NCBI RefSeq assembly: GCF_022539315.1
Contig: NC_066323.1
Span: 8,297,219-8,361,218 of the forward strand
Source of the DNA: Serinus canaria
Lineage: Eukaryota; Chordata; Aves; Passeriformes; Fringillidae
Length of the DNA stretch: 64,000 nt
Direction: 5' to 3'
Positions 17,883-28,435 of this stretch are shown here, in pieces. The notes beneath the pieces are model-generated. The model was not told the DNA's origin. It made no database searches and saw only the letters and a program-made list of their open reading frames with translations. The first letter of the stretch is position 1. The number at the start of each line of letters is the position of its first letter. Made by a program: the position numbers and the translations under genes.

Positions 17883-20800
17883 ATGACCCACAATTCTGGA
17901 GCGTGAGAGCTGCTCCTCACTCTGTGCCATTGCTGTGAACAGCTGTGCCCCTGCCACGACTGGTGGCAGCAGGAAGGGGAACAACCGATGCCAGTGCCAG
18001 TGTCACACCACCGACGCCCTGCCAGGGCTCCTTCCTGCAGGCTGGCACGCTCCTGGCCCCCACTCTCCAGGCACTGCCAACACAAGCCAGACCCAGCAGA
18101 TCAGGCATTTCGGGTGCTGGCAGAGCCGCACTAAACCTGTCAGTTTTGACTGCAGGAGTGGCCCAATGACCATCTCCTCGGCATCCTGTTGGCTGTCCCG
18201 CCATGGATGGGGCCCGAGCACCCTGGGGGGCAGGGCTTTGGCGCGGGGCTGTGGCAGCCAAAGGGTGACTCTTAATCCGGCAGCAGCTGCGGGGCCCAGG
18301 CTTGCTTGTTCAAGGGATACGGCAGCTCGGTCAACAATCCCTGGCCCATTTCGGGGGGGATTAGCAGCCCCCCTGGGGAGGGAAGGGGCCCACATGAATA
18401 TTGGGAGGGTGGGAACACAGCCCAGTGGGAACAAAGCCAGACAGGGAGGCAGCAGAGAGCAGGCACCCACCATCCCACAGCGTCCCCAAGGTGGGGGACA
18501 GGGGTTTGGGGACTGTCCCTGTCCCCATCCTACTTTCACACTGCAGAGTGCTGACAGGAGGGAGCTCTGGTTATCATCCTCCACCACCCCAGTATGATAA
18601 CCCTGCGCCAGCGTCCAGCCACCCCCTTGACCTCGTGTCCATCCTCATGTCCCACTATGGCAAGCCCCAGAGGGAAGTGGCACAGGAAGTACCCAAACAC
18701 TGGCACTTGGGACCTCCTGGCAAACTAGGGAAAGTGAGTAAACTTGTTTGCCACAGGTTGGCCAGCTGGGGATAAGCCAGGCTGGAGGAGGCCATAGAGT
18801 AAAAGGTCAGCCAGGAGGGGAGCTGGGCTGTCTGGGCACCCCCAGTGGTGGTGGGAGCCTGCCATATATCCAGGGGTAGTCTCAGACCACTAAAACACCT
18901 GTGGATTCAAACTGGGATGCTCCAGCTCCTGCCCAAGCAGCAGGTAGGACCCATGAGAGAGGAAGAGGACAGTTTGCCTTGGTGATATCCAACCCAATTT
19001 TTCCCACGTGTTCAGCACCCCTCTATTCCCTCTGCATCCTGCGTGGGGAACATGTGTGGTCCTGTTGTGGGGATCCTTTGCCCAGTGTTTGGGGTTACTG
19101 ATCTGCAAGGTGTCTGAGTGTGGCCCTGTGGCCCTCAGTGTTTGCTGGGGCAAGCCCCAGGACTGTGTCTACTCTGGGTTTACTGCCCTGGGGAACAGGA
19201 GCCCTCTCCAGGGCAACTCCCCTGGGGGCTGAGAGGGTCCCCAGGGTAAGTGCAGGTCCCTTTGATGCCTTAAGTTGTGGCATCAGAGGCAGGCAAGACT
19301 GGGGCACGCACGCAGGGAGAGGTCTCCTGGGTGGTGGCACTTGAGGACTAAGCTCCCACCCCTGGGGACGTGCTCTGGGTGCATGTTTGGGTATATGTAC
19401 ACGTGTAGCTGGGTGCTCCCCCCTCAGCCCTTTCCCCACGGGTGCTGAGCAGGGGCCGCTTTTCTGCTCCGTTAGGCACGGCTGTGCCGGCACATAATGA
19501 CATGGTAATTGTGAGCAAAGTCCTGGCCACACGCACTGCCCAGTTCGCTGGCCAGCCCTCCCAAACCCGGGGTGGGGAGCTGCTGCCCGGGGGGGTCCCA
19601 CCTCCTGCCCCCTCCCCTGCCCATGGGACCCCCATGTCTGGGCACATCCAGGACTCGCCCCAGTGGCAGTGAGGAAGGGGAACCTCCTGGCAGGCTGCAG
19701 TCACCTCCTCGCCTGGGAGCTGGGAAACCTGTTCTTCCCCGTGGTGTTTACACGGGTAAGAGGGGTCCTCTGCCGCTGCACATCGCATTTTCTGCTTGGT
19801 CACTTCCATCTGTGTCCTCGCATAATGATTTTTTCTGCTACATTAATTTAACACACTGCGGCGAGCCGAGGCGCTGGGACCCCGGGCTGCTTAATTGTGT
19901 CAAAGGAAAGGCTCCTGCTCCTGCTTTCATTGGCAGCCAGGGCTGCTGCGGGGTGGGTGTCCCTGCGGGGGTTGGGAAGGGGTCTCAGGGTGGTCATAGG
20001 GCTAAAGAGAGGCAGCGGTGGAAGGGTGTTGGGTGTCAGAAGGGTTGGTGTGAGCCCCCCAGTCCCGGGGCTGGAAGCAAGTCCTGGCTCAGATTGGCTG
20101 TTGGGGGCTCTGAGGTGAGGGGAAGGGATGCTGGGGACACTAAACTTCCCTTCTAAAGAGCCTGACTCCATGGGATATCTCACTTCATCCCTTCAGATGT
20201 TGCAGCAGGATGGCAGCGGCACATCCCAGTGGCCAATTCTCTGCTTGGGGCCGGCAGTCCCCGCCCTGAGCCGGCGGGAGCCAGAGGGTTAAGTGCTGTT
20301 TGTGTTGGCTGAATGAGGCGGGAGCCGAACAAGCCCCCACAAATGGAGGTGAAGGGCTGCCCAGACGGGATGTGACAACCCGATTTCAGGGCTGTCAGCC
20401 CCAGCATGGTGGGCATTGAGTGGGGACATTCCTCCCCGACACTCCCTGCTCCCCTGGCTCCAGCCCCGAGACACCGACAAAGGCAACGGGCAGCCGCTGC
20501 CCACCTCTCCCCACCATCTGGGGTGCCATGGGGTATCCGTGGGGCACCGCGGAGCTGGAGGAGCCCCCAGTCAGAGGGGGATGCTGGAGGCTCCCTCGCC
20601 CTCCCCGCTGGCGGCCCCGCCACAAGTGGCCTTTGGTATTTGCAAACATTGTGGCGAGGGGCTGGGAAGGTCTCGGCCCACACCAGCGGGCGCCTTTGTG
20701 CTGTGCGGACCCCCGGGGGCTCATTTCCATCCCGCCCGGGCGCTCGCCTCGCTCCTTTCAGTGCCGACAGCCTCGCTCCCTGCTCCACCAGCATGGCCGA

Positions 20801-21334
20801 GCCTGCAGCAGCCGTGCCGAGCGCGCAGCTGTGCCCCAGCCCGGCACCGTCCCCATCCCGGGGGTTCGTGCCCCATCCCGGTGTGCTGAGCTGTTGTGTG
20901 TGCCACTGCCCCATGCGGTGCTCGTGGAGCTGCCCCGTCCTTGTTCTGCTGAGGGTCGGTGCACACCTGCACAGGGGTGTCGGGCTGCCACAGTCAGGGT
21001 GTGTGCTTCCCATGTGCATAGCCCGCACCTGCCCCCCCACCTGCGGCCAGCTCCAGCTGTGTGCACCCACTCTGCCGTTTTCACACCCCCGTGCACACCC
21101 CCTACCCTCAGGATCCCCTAACTCCCCCCACCCCAGCTGAGCAGGGTGCCCGGGGCTGGCAGGCAGCTCTGTCCCTGTCCAGCCCAGCACAGCCAGACCC
21201 CATGGCACAGGGATACCATGAGCAATTCTGGGCTCCCCACAGCTCCCAGCATCCTCCCTGCACACCCAGCTGAGGGGTCACCCCGTCCCCACCGCAGCCA
21301 CATCCCCCACCAGACCCCGGGGAGCCAGCCCGTG

Positions 21335-21450
21335 CAGCTGGTTATCCAGCAGTGCCCGTTTGCTGGAACCGGTGTTTTATGGCCCTACTCAACACCTGCG
21401 GATCAATGCCAATCCGCATTTTGTTTGGTTTTGGAGTCATAAAGGTGAAT
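21335..21450. promoter_or_regulatory. Candidate conserved non-coding element
   Basis: Moderately AT-rich block with TTTTATGGCC, GATCAATGCCAATCCGCATT and GGAGTCATAAAGG. The composition is unlike the flanks and the sequence is non-repetitive. The call rests on composition only. Confidence 0.25.
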
Positions 21451-22649
21451 TGACCCAGCTGCACCTCTGCAACTGCTCTCCCCTGCTGCCAGGTGCAGGG
21501 TGGAAGAGAAGGGCAGGGACAGGGGACCCCGGGACACAGTGCCCATCCCTCACCGTGCCTGGGAGTGCCCAAGGGAGATGGGGTTGCTCTTTTCTCCTGC
21601 TTTTTGTGATTGGAAAATCTCCTCGGGGGCCCCCGGCAGTGACCTCTTCCTGGGCGCAGCGCTAAGCCCTTTGTAATGGGATTTTGTGGCAGAACCGGCA
21701 AATTAGGGGCGAAGTGAATGTGTTAAGCTGCTGGTTTCTTTCTGGTGGTTCCCCCTCCCCAGCCCACGCCGGCCGGCCGGAGTTCGAACAAAGGCTCTGC
21801 TTTTATCTCGGGTCCTTAGAAGTCAGAGCTGTACAGGGCCGTGCTTCCCCCTCCGGATCAGGCAGGGACATGGGGATGGGGACATGGACAGGCAGTGCTC
21901 GGGGCTCTGGCAAAGAAGCACGGGAGGAACATGCTGCAAGCGAGTTGTGCCAACACATTGGCTGTGGGGATACATTTAGGGAAGGGGCACAAAAGGACTC
22001 ATCTCCAGGTCAGGGAGAGATGGCACTGAGGGGTCCCTGTGGCCTAGGACCCTTCAGCATTCAAGACAGAACAGCAGTGGGAGGACAGCTGGGGTGGGGA
22101 AATGTGTGGGTCTGGCCCGACATGAATATGGTCCCCAGGCCACACTGGGGCTCAGCAGCAGTAGGACCAGCCTCTGCTTCAGAGTTCATACTGTTACAGA
22201 GCAAAGGTTTCATTAACAGTGACAAATACAAGCCATAAATACTTGTTAAAATCCCACATCACTGACAGGATTGACAGCCGGTGTGTCCCCTTTCATTTCT
22301 TGTCCACCAGCTATCCGGGGTCCCTTTGCCCTCCCGAGAGAGGGCAGGGAGTTCTGTCTGCCCCTTGAAAGAGAAGAATGGGCAACCCCCAGCCTGCAGC
22401 ATCTCCCCCACCACAGCCATCCCCACCAGGAGGTCTCCTCTCAAGGGTCTCCCACCATCCCTTCCACTTAGGGTGAGGGCTGATCCCCTGGAACCTGCCC
22501 CGCTGCCCTGGGTGTCTCTCAGCACCCGCAGGCAGAAACAAAGTACCGCGGGGCTTGGTGGGAAGGATGTTGCTCTGACACCCCAAAAGTCCCCAAATGC
22601 AGGCAGGGAGCAGGCTGGGGACAGTGTGCTGCCCCCAGGGCCTCCGTAA

Positions 22650-22845
22650 GGGCCTGATTTATTGCTGTCTCTTGAAGGATGCCATTAAGACAGCGTCCGG
22701 AGCTGGGAGCACAGCTGCCGGAGCAGATCAGCGCCTGATTAATGTTGGGCAACTTGTTATATTGTCAGATAATTATCCCCAAACTGTATGACTTTTCTGC
22801 TAAGTGGCAGCACTTAATTGCATTTTTAATTACACTGCCATCGCG
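22650..22845. promoter_or_regulatory. Candidate enhancer with palindromic GATA/TAAT site and inverted NKX-type sites
   Basis: The strongest regulatory-looking block in the interval. It contains TGATTAAT (22737-22744), the perfect palindrome GATAATTATC (22768-22777), and an inverted repeat TAAGTG-GCAG-CACTTA (22801-22816) that presents two NKX2-type cores face to face. AATTGCATTTTTAATTACA then follows. Which gene it would serve is unknown. Confidence 0.42.
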
Positions 22846-23329
22846 GCAACCCCTCCACGGGATGCAGGGATGCTGGGAGCCAGGCAGGAGCAGGATAGGG
22901 GGCCTGGGACCCTTTGCAGAGGGCATGGTAGGGGCATCCCACTTCACAGAACCCTCCTGGTGTGGGTCACACATCTGTGGCATCCCCAAGCCGTGAGTGC
23001 TCCAGGCAGTGAGGTTTTGGAGCAATCCTTCCTGTGCTCCCCGAGGTGGGGGGCACATGGGGTACAGAAAAAGGGAGAGAAAGGCAGGGTGCCCCCTTAG
23101 CACTCCATGAGCTTTGAGGGTTCACTATCCCCTGCATCACCCCCATCCCCATCCGGCTGGGGGCAGCTCAAGGTCTGGCTTCCCCTCACAGGCAGGGACG
23201 GGTCAGGGGTCAATACATTTAAAATTCCTCCTCAATCTCAAACTCCGAGGAGCGGCCGGCGGGCAGCGGCTGCACGGGGAGCACCCACAGGCACGCCAGG
23301 CAGGCAGAGCACGTGAGGGCAGAGACAGG

Positions 23330-23720
23330 AGGCTGTGTCTGTGTGTGTGAGGTCATGTGTGTTCATGTGTGTGCGTTTCTGGGGGTGCACATGCACAGGG
23401 ACCACCCCTGTATGTGCTTGGGTGTGGATGCACAGCACGTTTGGGGGTGTGCTCACACACACATGAGTGCCCTTGTGTGCATACCCACACATCTGCTGAT
23501 GTGCACATCTGGCTGTGTTGGTGTGTGTATCAGCGTACATGTGCTGCTATGTGCAAACATGGAGGTCTGTGCACACCTGTGAGCCTGTCTGTGCATGTCT
23601 GAGTGCCTGGGGGAGGAGGAGGTGCCTGTGTCTGTCCATGCTGGGACATCAGTGCCGCATGTAGTCCTGTGTGTGTGCACAAAGGTGTGCCTGTGGTTGC
23701 ACACGTGGCTGTGAGGACAC
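23330..23720. repeat. Degenerate GT-rich repeat
   Basis: About 390 bases rich in TGTG and CACAC/ACATG words on the plus strand (for example TGTGTCTGTGTGTGTGAGG near 23334), interrupted throughout. It looks like an old expanded dinucleotide repeat that has decayed, with no open reading frame of interest. Confidence 0.6.
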
Positions 23721-24684
23721 CCCTGTGTCCCCAACCCCCCTGGTTCTGCCATCTGGGGTGGCTGCAGTAGGTCCTGCCTGGCTCTGCCCCCTACCCCAGC
23801 CGTGCTGGACCTCCCAGGGAGACTCCCCAGCTGACCCCGTGGGGGCAGCAGGGACAGGACCCTCGGGGCTTCAGGTGCAGGAAGCACCTGCAGGTCACGG
23901 CAGCTCCTCTCCCTCACCCATCCCTCCCTGGGACAATGATGTTCCCAGGGCTGCAAGGGACACAGCCTGGCACCCCCAGCACTGTCGTACTGCCAGACCT
24001 GTCTGCTGTGTCCCCTAGGGCCAGGGGCCAGCTGGGGCTGTTCCTGCCTGGGTACAAGGTGCTGCTGCTGGGCTACCCCCACACCACATCCCTCCCCACC
24101 AGCCGGACGCTGGGCAGTGCCGGGAGGAAATCCAGGCGTTATCAGGCAGCCGGCTGCAGCCCTTGCCGTGGCCTCTGGCCCGAAATTTCCTGGCATGGCC
24201 ATCACAACAGCATTTATCCTGGGCTCTGCCTTCCTCACCAAGGTGGGATCCAGCCAAGCTTCCCCTCGACACCTTGGGGGTGAGGGGATGTGATGGATCA
24301 GGCCCCCCAGACCCCTGTCAAACCAATGGAGAGGAAGAAACATGGATTTTGATGGGGAAGGAGCCAGTCCCGAGCCCTGCCTTGGTGCTCCACTGTGCCC
24401 CCCATTCACACAGGGTACACAGACTGGGGAGAAAATCGGGCTTGGGGGGGTAATAAGCCCCCTGAAAGGTATCCTGGCCCCCTGCAGCCCACCTACAAGC
24501 CTGTCTTATCTTCATGGCAGCCGTATGGGGTCTCACCAGAGAGAGGCTGAAATTTCCAGGAAAAAATGTAAATAAAGGTCCCTGTCCCGCCTGTCCCCCT
24601 TATCTCAGGAATCCGGAGAGCGCTGGGCCCTTCTCCCAGCCATATTTCATCCCAGCCATCCCTGCTGGCCGCAAACCAAAGCAG

Positions 24685-24745
24685 CAATGATGAGGATGTG
24701 TAAGAGACTTAAAAGATCACAACAATTGCCTTAAACATTGTGAAG
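24685..24745. promoter_or_regulatory. Short AT-rich block with SOX-type cores
   Basis: Contains GCAATGATGAGG, ACTTAAAAGATCACAACAATTGCC and TTAAACATTGTG. ACAAT and ATTGTG are SOX-family half sites facing each other about 13 bases apart. The support is compositional only. Confidence 0.28.
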
Positions 24746-24999
24746 TCTGCAGAATGGAGGGAGGCTGTGTCTCAGGGCCCGCCAGGATCCCAGGACCATG
24801 GAAGCCACAATTTCCCACCCAACATGGCTGGGGCTTCATAGGATGGTCAGAGAGATTTGGTGCTTCAGACCTCAATACATACCACCCAGCCATGGGGCTT
24901 CCAGGACAGGAAAGCTTTTGGATTCCCATTGCCCACCTGGTGTCCCCAGGCAGCAGGGTCGGGGCTCAGCCACTTCCCCTCCCTGCTCCCACATCAGCT

Positions 25000-25105
25000 G
25001 CTAATGATGTCTCCTGACCCTGCTCGAAAAGAACTTAAATTATTCAGCTTCTCATCAGGGCAATTAAATTAGCTCGTCATTGCAGGCCATGAATATTTCA
25101 GGGGG
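25000..25105. promoter_or_regulatory. Candidate enhancer, homeodomain/POU-like cores
   Basis: Contains CTAATGATG, ACTTAAATTATTCAG, CAATTAAATTAGCTCGTCATTG and CATGAATATTTCA in about 105 bases. These are dense TAAT and ATTA cores in an otherwise C/G-rich stretch. Confidence 0.37.
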
Positions 25106-25564
25106 GCAGGAGCTGGGGAGCTGGGGGGGGCAGGGGTGACAGGGCTGGGGCTGAGCCCCATTCCTTGGCCAGGAGGTGCAGTGAGTGTGTTCATTCTCAG
25201 GCCATGGGGGACAGAGAGCGTGGGGAGTAGGGGTAGGGGGTCTCCGGGCAGAGGGCTTGAAGTCTGGTGCCCAGATGTCAGGGTCCCATGGGGGCAGTCT
25301 GTCCTGTTGCCCTGTCTGTCTGGGTTACCTTCCCTGCTGCTGACAGAGGCCAGGTGCCAGCAGCCAACCCCTGCCCCACTCCCAGAGCACCTCCTGCACC
25401 CCACATTGCCCCCCTTTTTCGGGAGGACACCTGGGCATCGGTGGCACTGCAAGAGGCTGCCTCCCCTCTAGAGATCCCAAATCCCCCCTGCCTTCCCCTT
25501 GCCCCAGGCTGTGCCAACTCCTGCCTGCTCCCCTCCCCAGAGCCTGCGGGTTCTCCGTCAGGAT

Positions 25565-25650
25565 TTCTCTTTCCTTTCTTCCTCGCACTGAACAATTAAT
25601 AATTTATCCCATAATAAAAGAGGAAACAGTTAATGAGATGAAAACAAGCC
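25565..25650. promoter_or_regulatory. Candidate enhancer, SOX plus TAAT cores
   Basis: Contains GAACAATTAATAATTTATCCC, ATAATAAAAG and ACAGTTAATGAGATG. AACAAT is a SOX core directly fused to TTAATAATT. It lies about 460 bases from the preceding AT-rich island, so the two could be parts of one element. Confidence 0.35.
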
Positions 25651-28364
25651 AGAAACATCTGCTGGGGCTGCTTTCATCGCCTCCCCGGGCCGCCTGCGCA
25701 GGAAGCGGGGGTGGGAGGGGGACGGGGGTGCCGGGGGGGCCACGGCAGCAGGAGGCTCTGCCCGCATCCAGCCTTCCCTTCCATGGCCCCCTCCTCCTCA
25801 GGGACCCCCAGGCCAGGCACTCTCTCCCCAGTGAGCCACCAAAACCTGGCTGAGAGCTGCTAGGCTCAGGTCACAAATAGCACTGGGGGTTCTGCCATGG
25901 GGGTGTCACACTAAAAAGGGCAGTGAAGCCTGTAGATCAGATGCTGCCCAAGTGTCCCCAGAGTTGTGCCTGGCTGCTGAAGGGGTGGCAGGGTTGTCCC
26001 CTCCATTCCCCGTCCCCTGCCCCCATGCCCAGCTGTTGTTCATTACTGTGATCTGATCTCTAGTGAGTGGGGCTGCCCCCAGGACCTGATACTATCGGGG
26101 TAGCAACACAACCCCAAACCCTCCTGGGGTGCCAGGAGGGACACGTGGGGATGGGGCAGGGCACCCTGCCAGCAAAGGGGACGGCAGGACTGACCCCGTG
26201 ACTCAGTGCTTTGCTGAGATTTATGGAGTTCAAGGAGGAAGCTTATTTTGGGACTGCTTATTTCGGAACTGTGGCTTCATGGCATGTGAGGAGAGGTGTG
26301 AGGGGACATGACTGGGATGCAGTAGGGATGCAGGGTGCTGGGGAAAGGGAGGGCAGGGAGAGGGGGCACTGAGAGCAGGCAGGGGACAGGCAGGGAAAGG
26401 GAAGGGGAAGGCAGCAATGTGCTCAGAGGCTGCTGATGCATGGCCAAGACCCATACTGGAAGAAAGAGCCAGCCCCCACCAGCCCCACCATCAGCTTGGT
26501 CGTGGGAGGGGACTGTGAGGACCCCATAGAGGCACCCTGGGCTGCAGAGATGGGGCTGGGCTGGGGGTTTGGGCAGGGGCAATGGAGCTTGTGCAGGATG
26601 CTGCCGCCTGCCTCTGTTTCCAATTTAGCTGATCCTCGCCCCGATCCCTGCAGCTCCCTAATCTGTTTGTCTTCCAAAGCTGTTAAGTTAATTCCGAACC
26701 CAGCAAAATCCCACAGCCTTCATCCCAGCCCACCCTCCAGCTTGATGGGTTTGGAAGGGCCACGGCAGGCAGCAGCCAGGCCCTGCCAGTGTCCAACACA
26801 GAGCCCCTTCCATCATGAAGGAGCAGGAGCTAGCTCCTGCAGACTCCCAGACCAGCCTGCAGCAGCCCCTAGGTCCCTCCTGGGGCCGGGTGCCACTAAG
26901 GGCCCTCATGGGGACAGGCGACTGTGATGACAGATGGGGAGATGTCCTGTCCCTCTGCCAGCCTGGACAGGCACCCGGCCCCTCTCTGAGAGGTGCCGCG
27001 GAAAAACTGACATCAGCTCCAGCCCGGAGGAATTCGGCCTCCCTGGCCCATCCCAGCTGGGGACACGGACAGAGACAGGGGCCTCTGCCATACACCACAG
27101 TGGTCTTGAGCAAGGTGAAGCAGGAGGGGGTGGTATAAGCCCCCTTCTTTGCTGTACCCCTTCCCGGGGGCCAGGAGCAGCCCAGAGGGTCTGTGAGTAT
27201 CCCTAGGGTACAGTCACTGACTCTGCTCCCTGTAAGCACAGTCAGAGAGCAGAGCTCCCTTCAGGCTCTGACTGCAGAGATCAGCCAGCTCATGACACTG
27301 GTGACACTCCCTGTGCTGGTGAGGGATTGTGGCTGGGGCTGAATTCCTCATGATCTTGCTGAGGAGGAAAGAAAGTTCTAATCCCCTCCCAGATGTCTTG
27401 GGGTTTCTGGTATAGTTATGGCTCGGTCACCCCTTGGTCCCTTCTGTCCCCCACCCTGCAGGATGTGCCTGGTGGCGATGAAGAAGTTGCAGAGAGACGG
27501 TGACACCCCCCCAGTTGCCTCCATGCTGAAGACCCCGACATCCTGCCCCCCTCCCCCAGTCATGCTCCATCATCTCCTCATTCCCAGCCCGGGTAATTGG
27601 TGGCCTGGTGACAGACGGGCTCATTAACAGCCTAATTTCGGCTTCATCTCTTCCTGCCCGACCCCCAGCCCAGGTGGGGACTGGCCCAGCAGGGTGCAGG
27701 GATGGGCACCCGGAGGCCACATTGCTCCCACCATGGGGGCACCTGCGGAGCTGCTGGGAGCAGAGAGGTGCACAACACGGGCTGGCAGCACTGCCTGGGC
27801 AGCCCACGTGGCCTTGGCTTCCAGCATCAAGCTGCAGGGGGGACCCCCATTCCTTGGCATGGGGCAGTGCCTCCCTGCTCCTTGCCCCACTGGGATGGGC
27901 AGGGATACCAGCCTGGCAGGTGCTGGCCGTTGCCCACCTTCCTGGCCTCACCCTGCCCTTGTTTGCTTCCCCAACGGTGGCGGCCTTCGGCTCCTTTGTG
28001 CCGGCGGATAACAGGGATCGACGCTGCCTCTGAAGTGCCGGCCAGCAGCCCAGCACCCAAACTGGGCAGCAGGATGTGGGCACTCCAGCGAGGAGGGCTC
28101 CAGGCCATGCACGGGCAGGAGTGCAGGCAGAATTGCAGGCAGCAGGTGTGGGCATGCGGTGCAGGCAGCTTTCTCACCCCCTCTGCTCTTCTGCTTTGCC
28201 TTCAGGTCCATATTGCAGCCCATGAGCCCATCCCCAGCCCCCCGGCACCAGGGCAGTGCCCAAACCCAGTCCCTGTCCCTCTCCCAGGGAAAGCAGCTGG
28301 CAGCAGCCCATGATGGCTGATGTGGGGCCTCCAAAGGCCGCCCCACCGGATGGAGGCCTGGCTG

Positions 28365-28435
28365 CCTTTCAAAGGCGTTTGTGTTGTATAATTTATCGGC
28401 AGGAGATAACAGGCAAGCGGCTAACAAGGAGGGGG
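28365..28435. promoter_or_regulatory. Short AT-rich block with GATA-type cores
   Basis: Contains GTATAATTTATCGG and GAGATAACAGG, giving one inverted and one direct GATA core about 18 bases apart. It is a minor candidate. Confidence 0.25.

Noticed and set aside
20180..21265. 361-codon open frame on the minus strand
   Set aside because: The translation is Gly/Ala/Pro/Arg/His-rich with no domain-like pattern, and equally long frames occur on the opposite strand at the same place. This is the behaviour of GC-rich non-coding DNA.
23453..24409. 318-codon minus-strand frame ending in a His/Thr-rich repeat
   Set aside because: Its carboxy end is simply the translation of the degenerate GT/CA repeat, and the rest is low-complexity.
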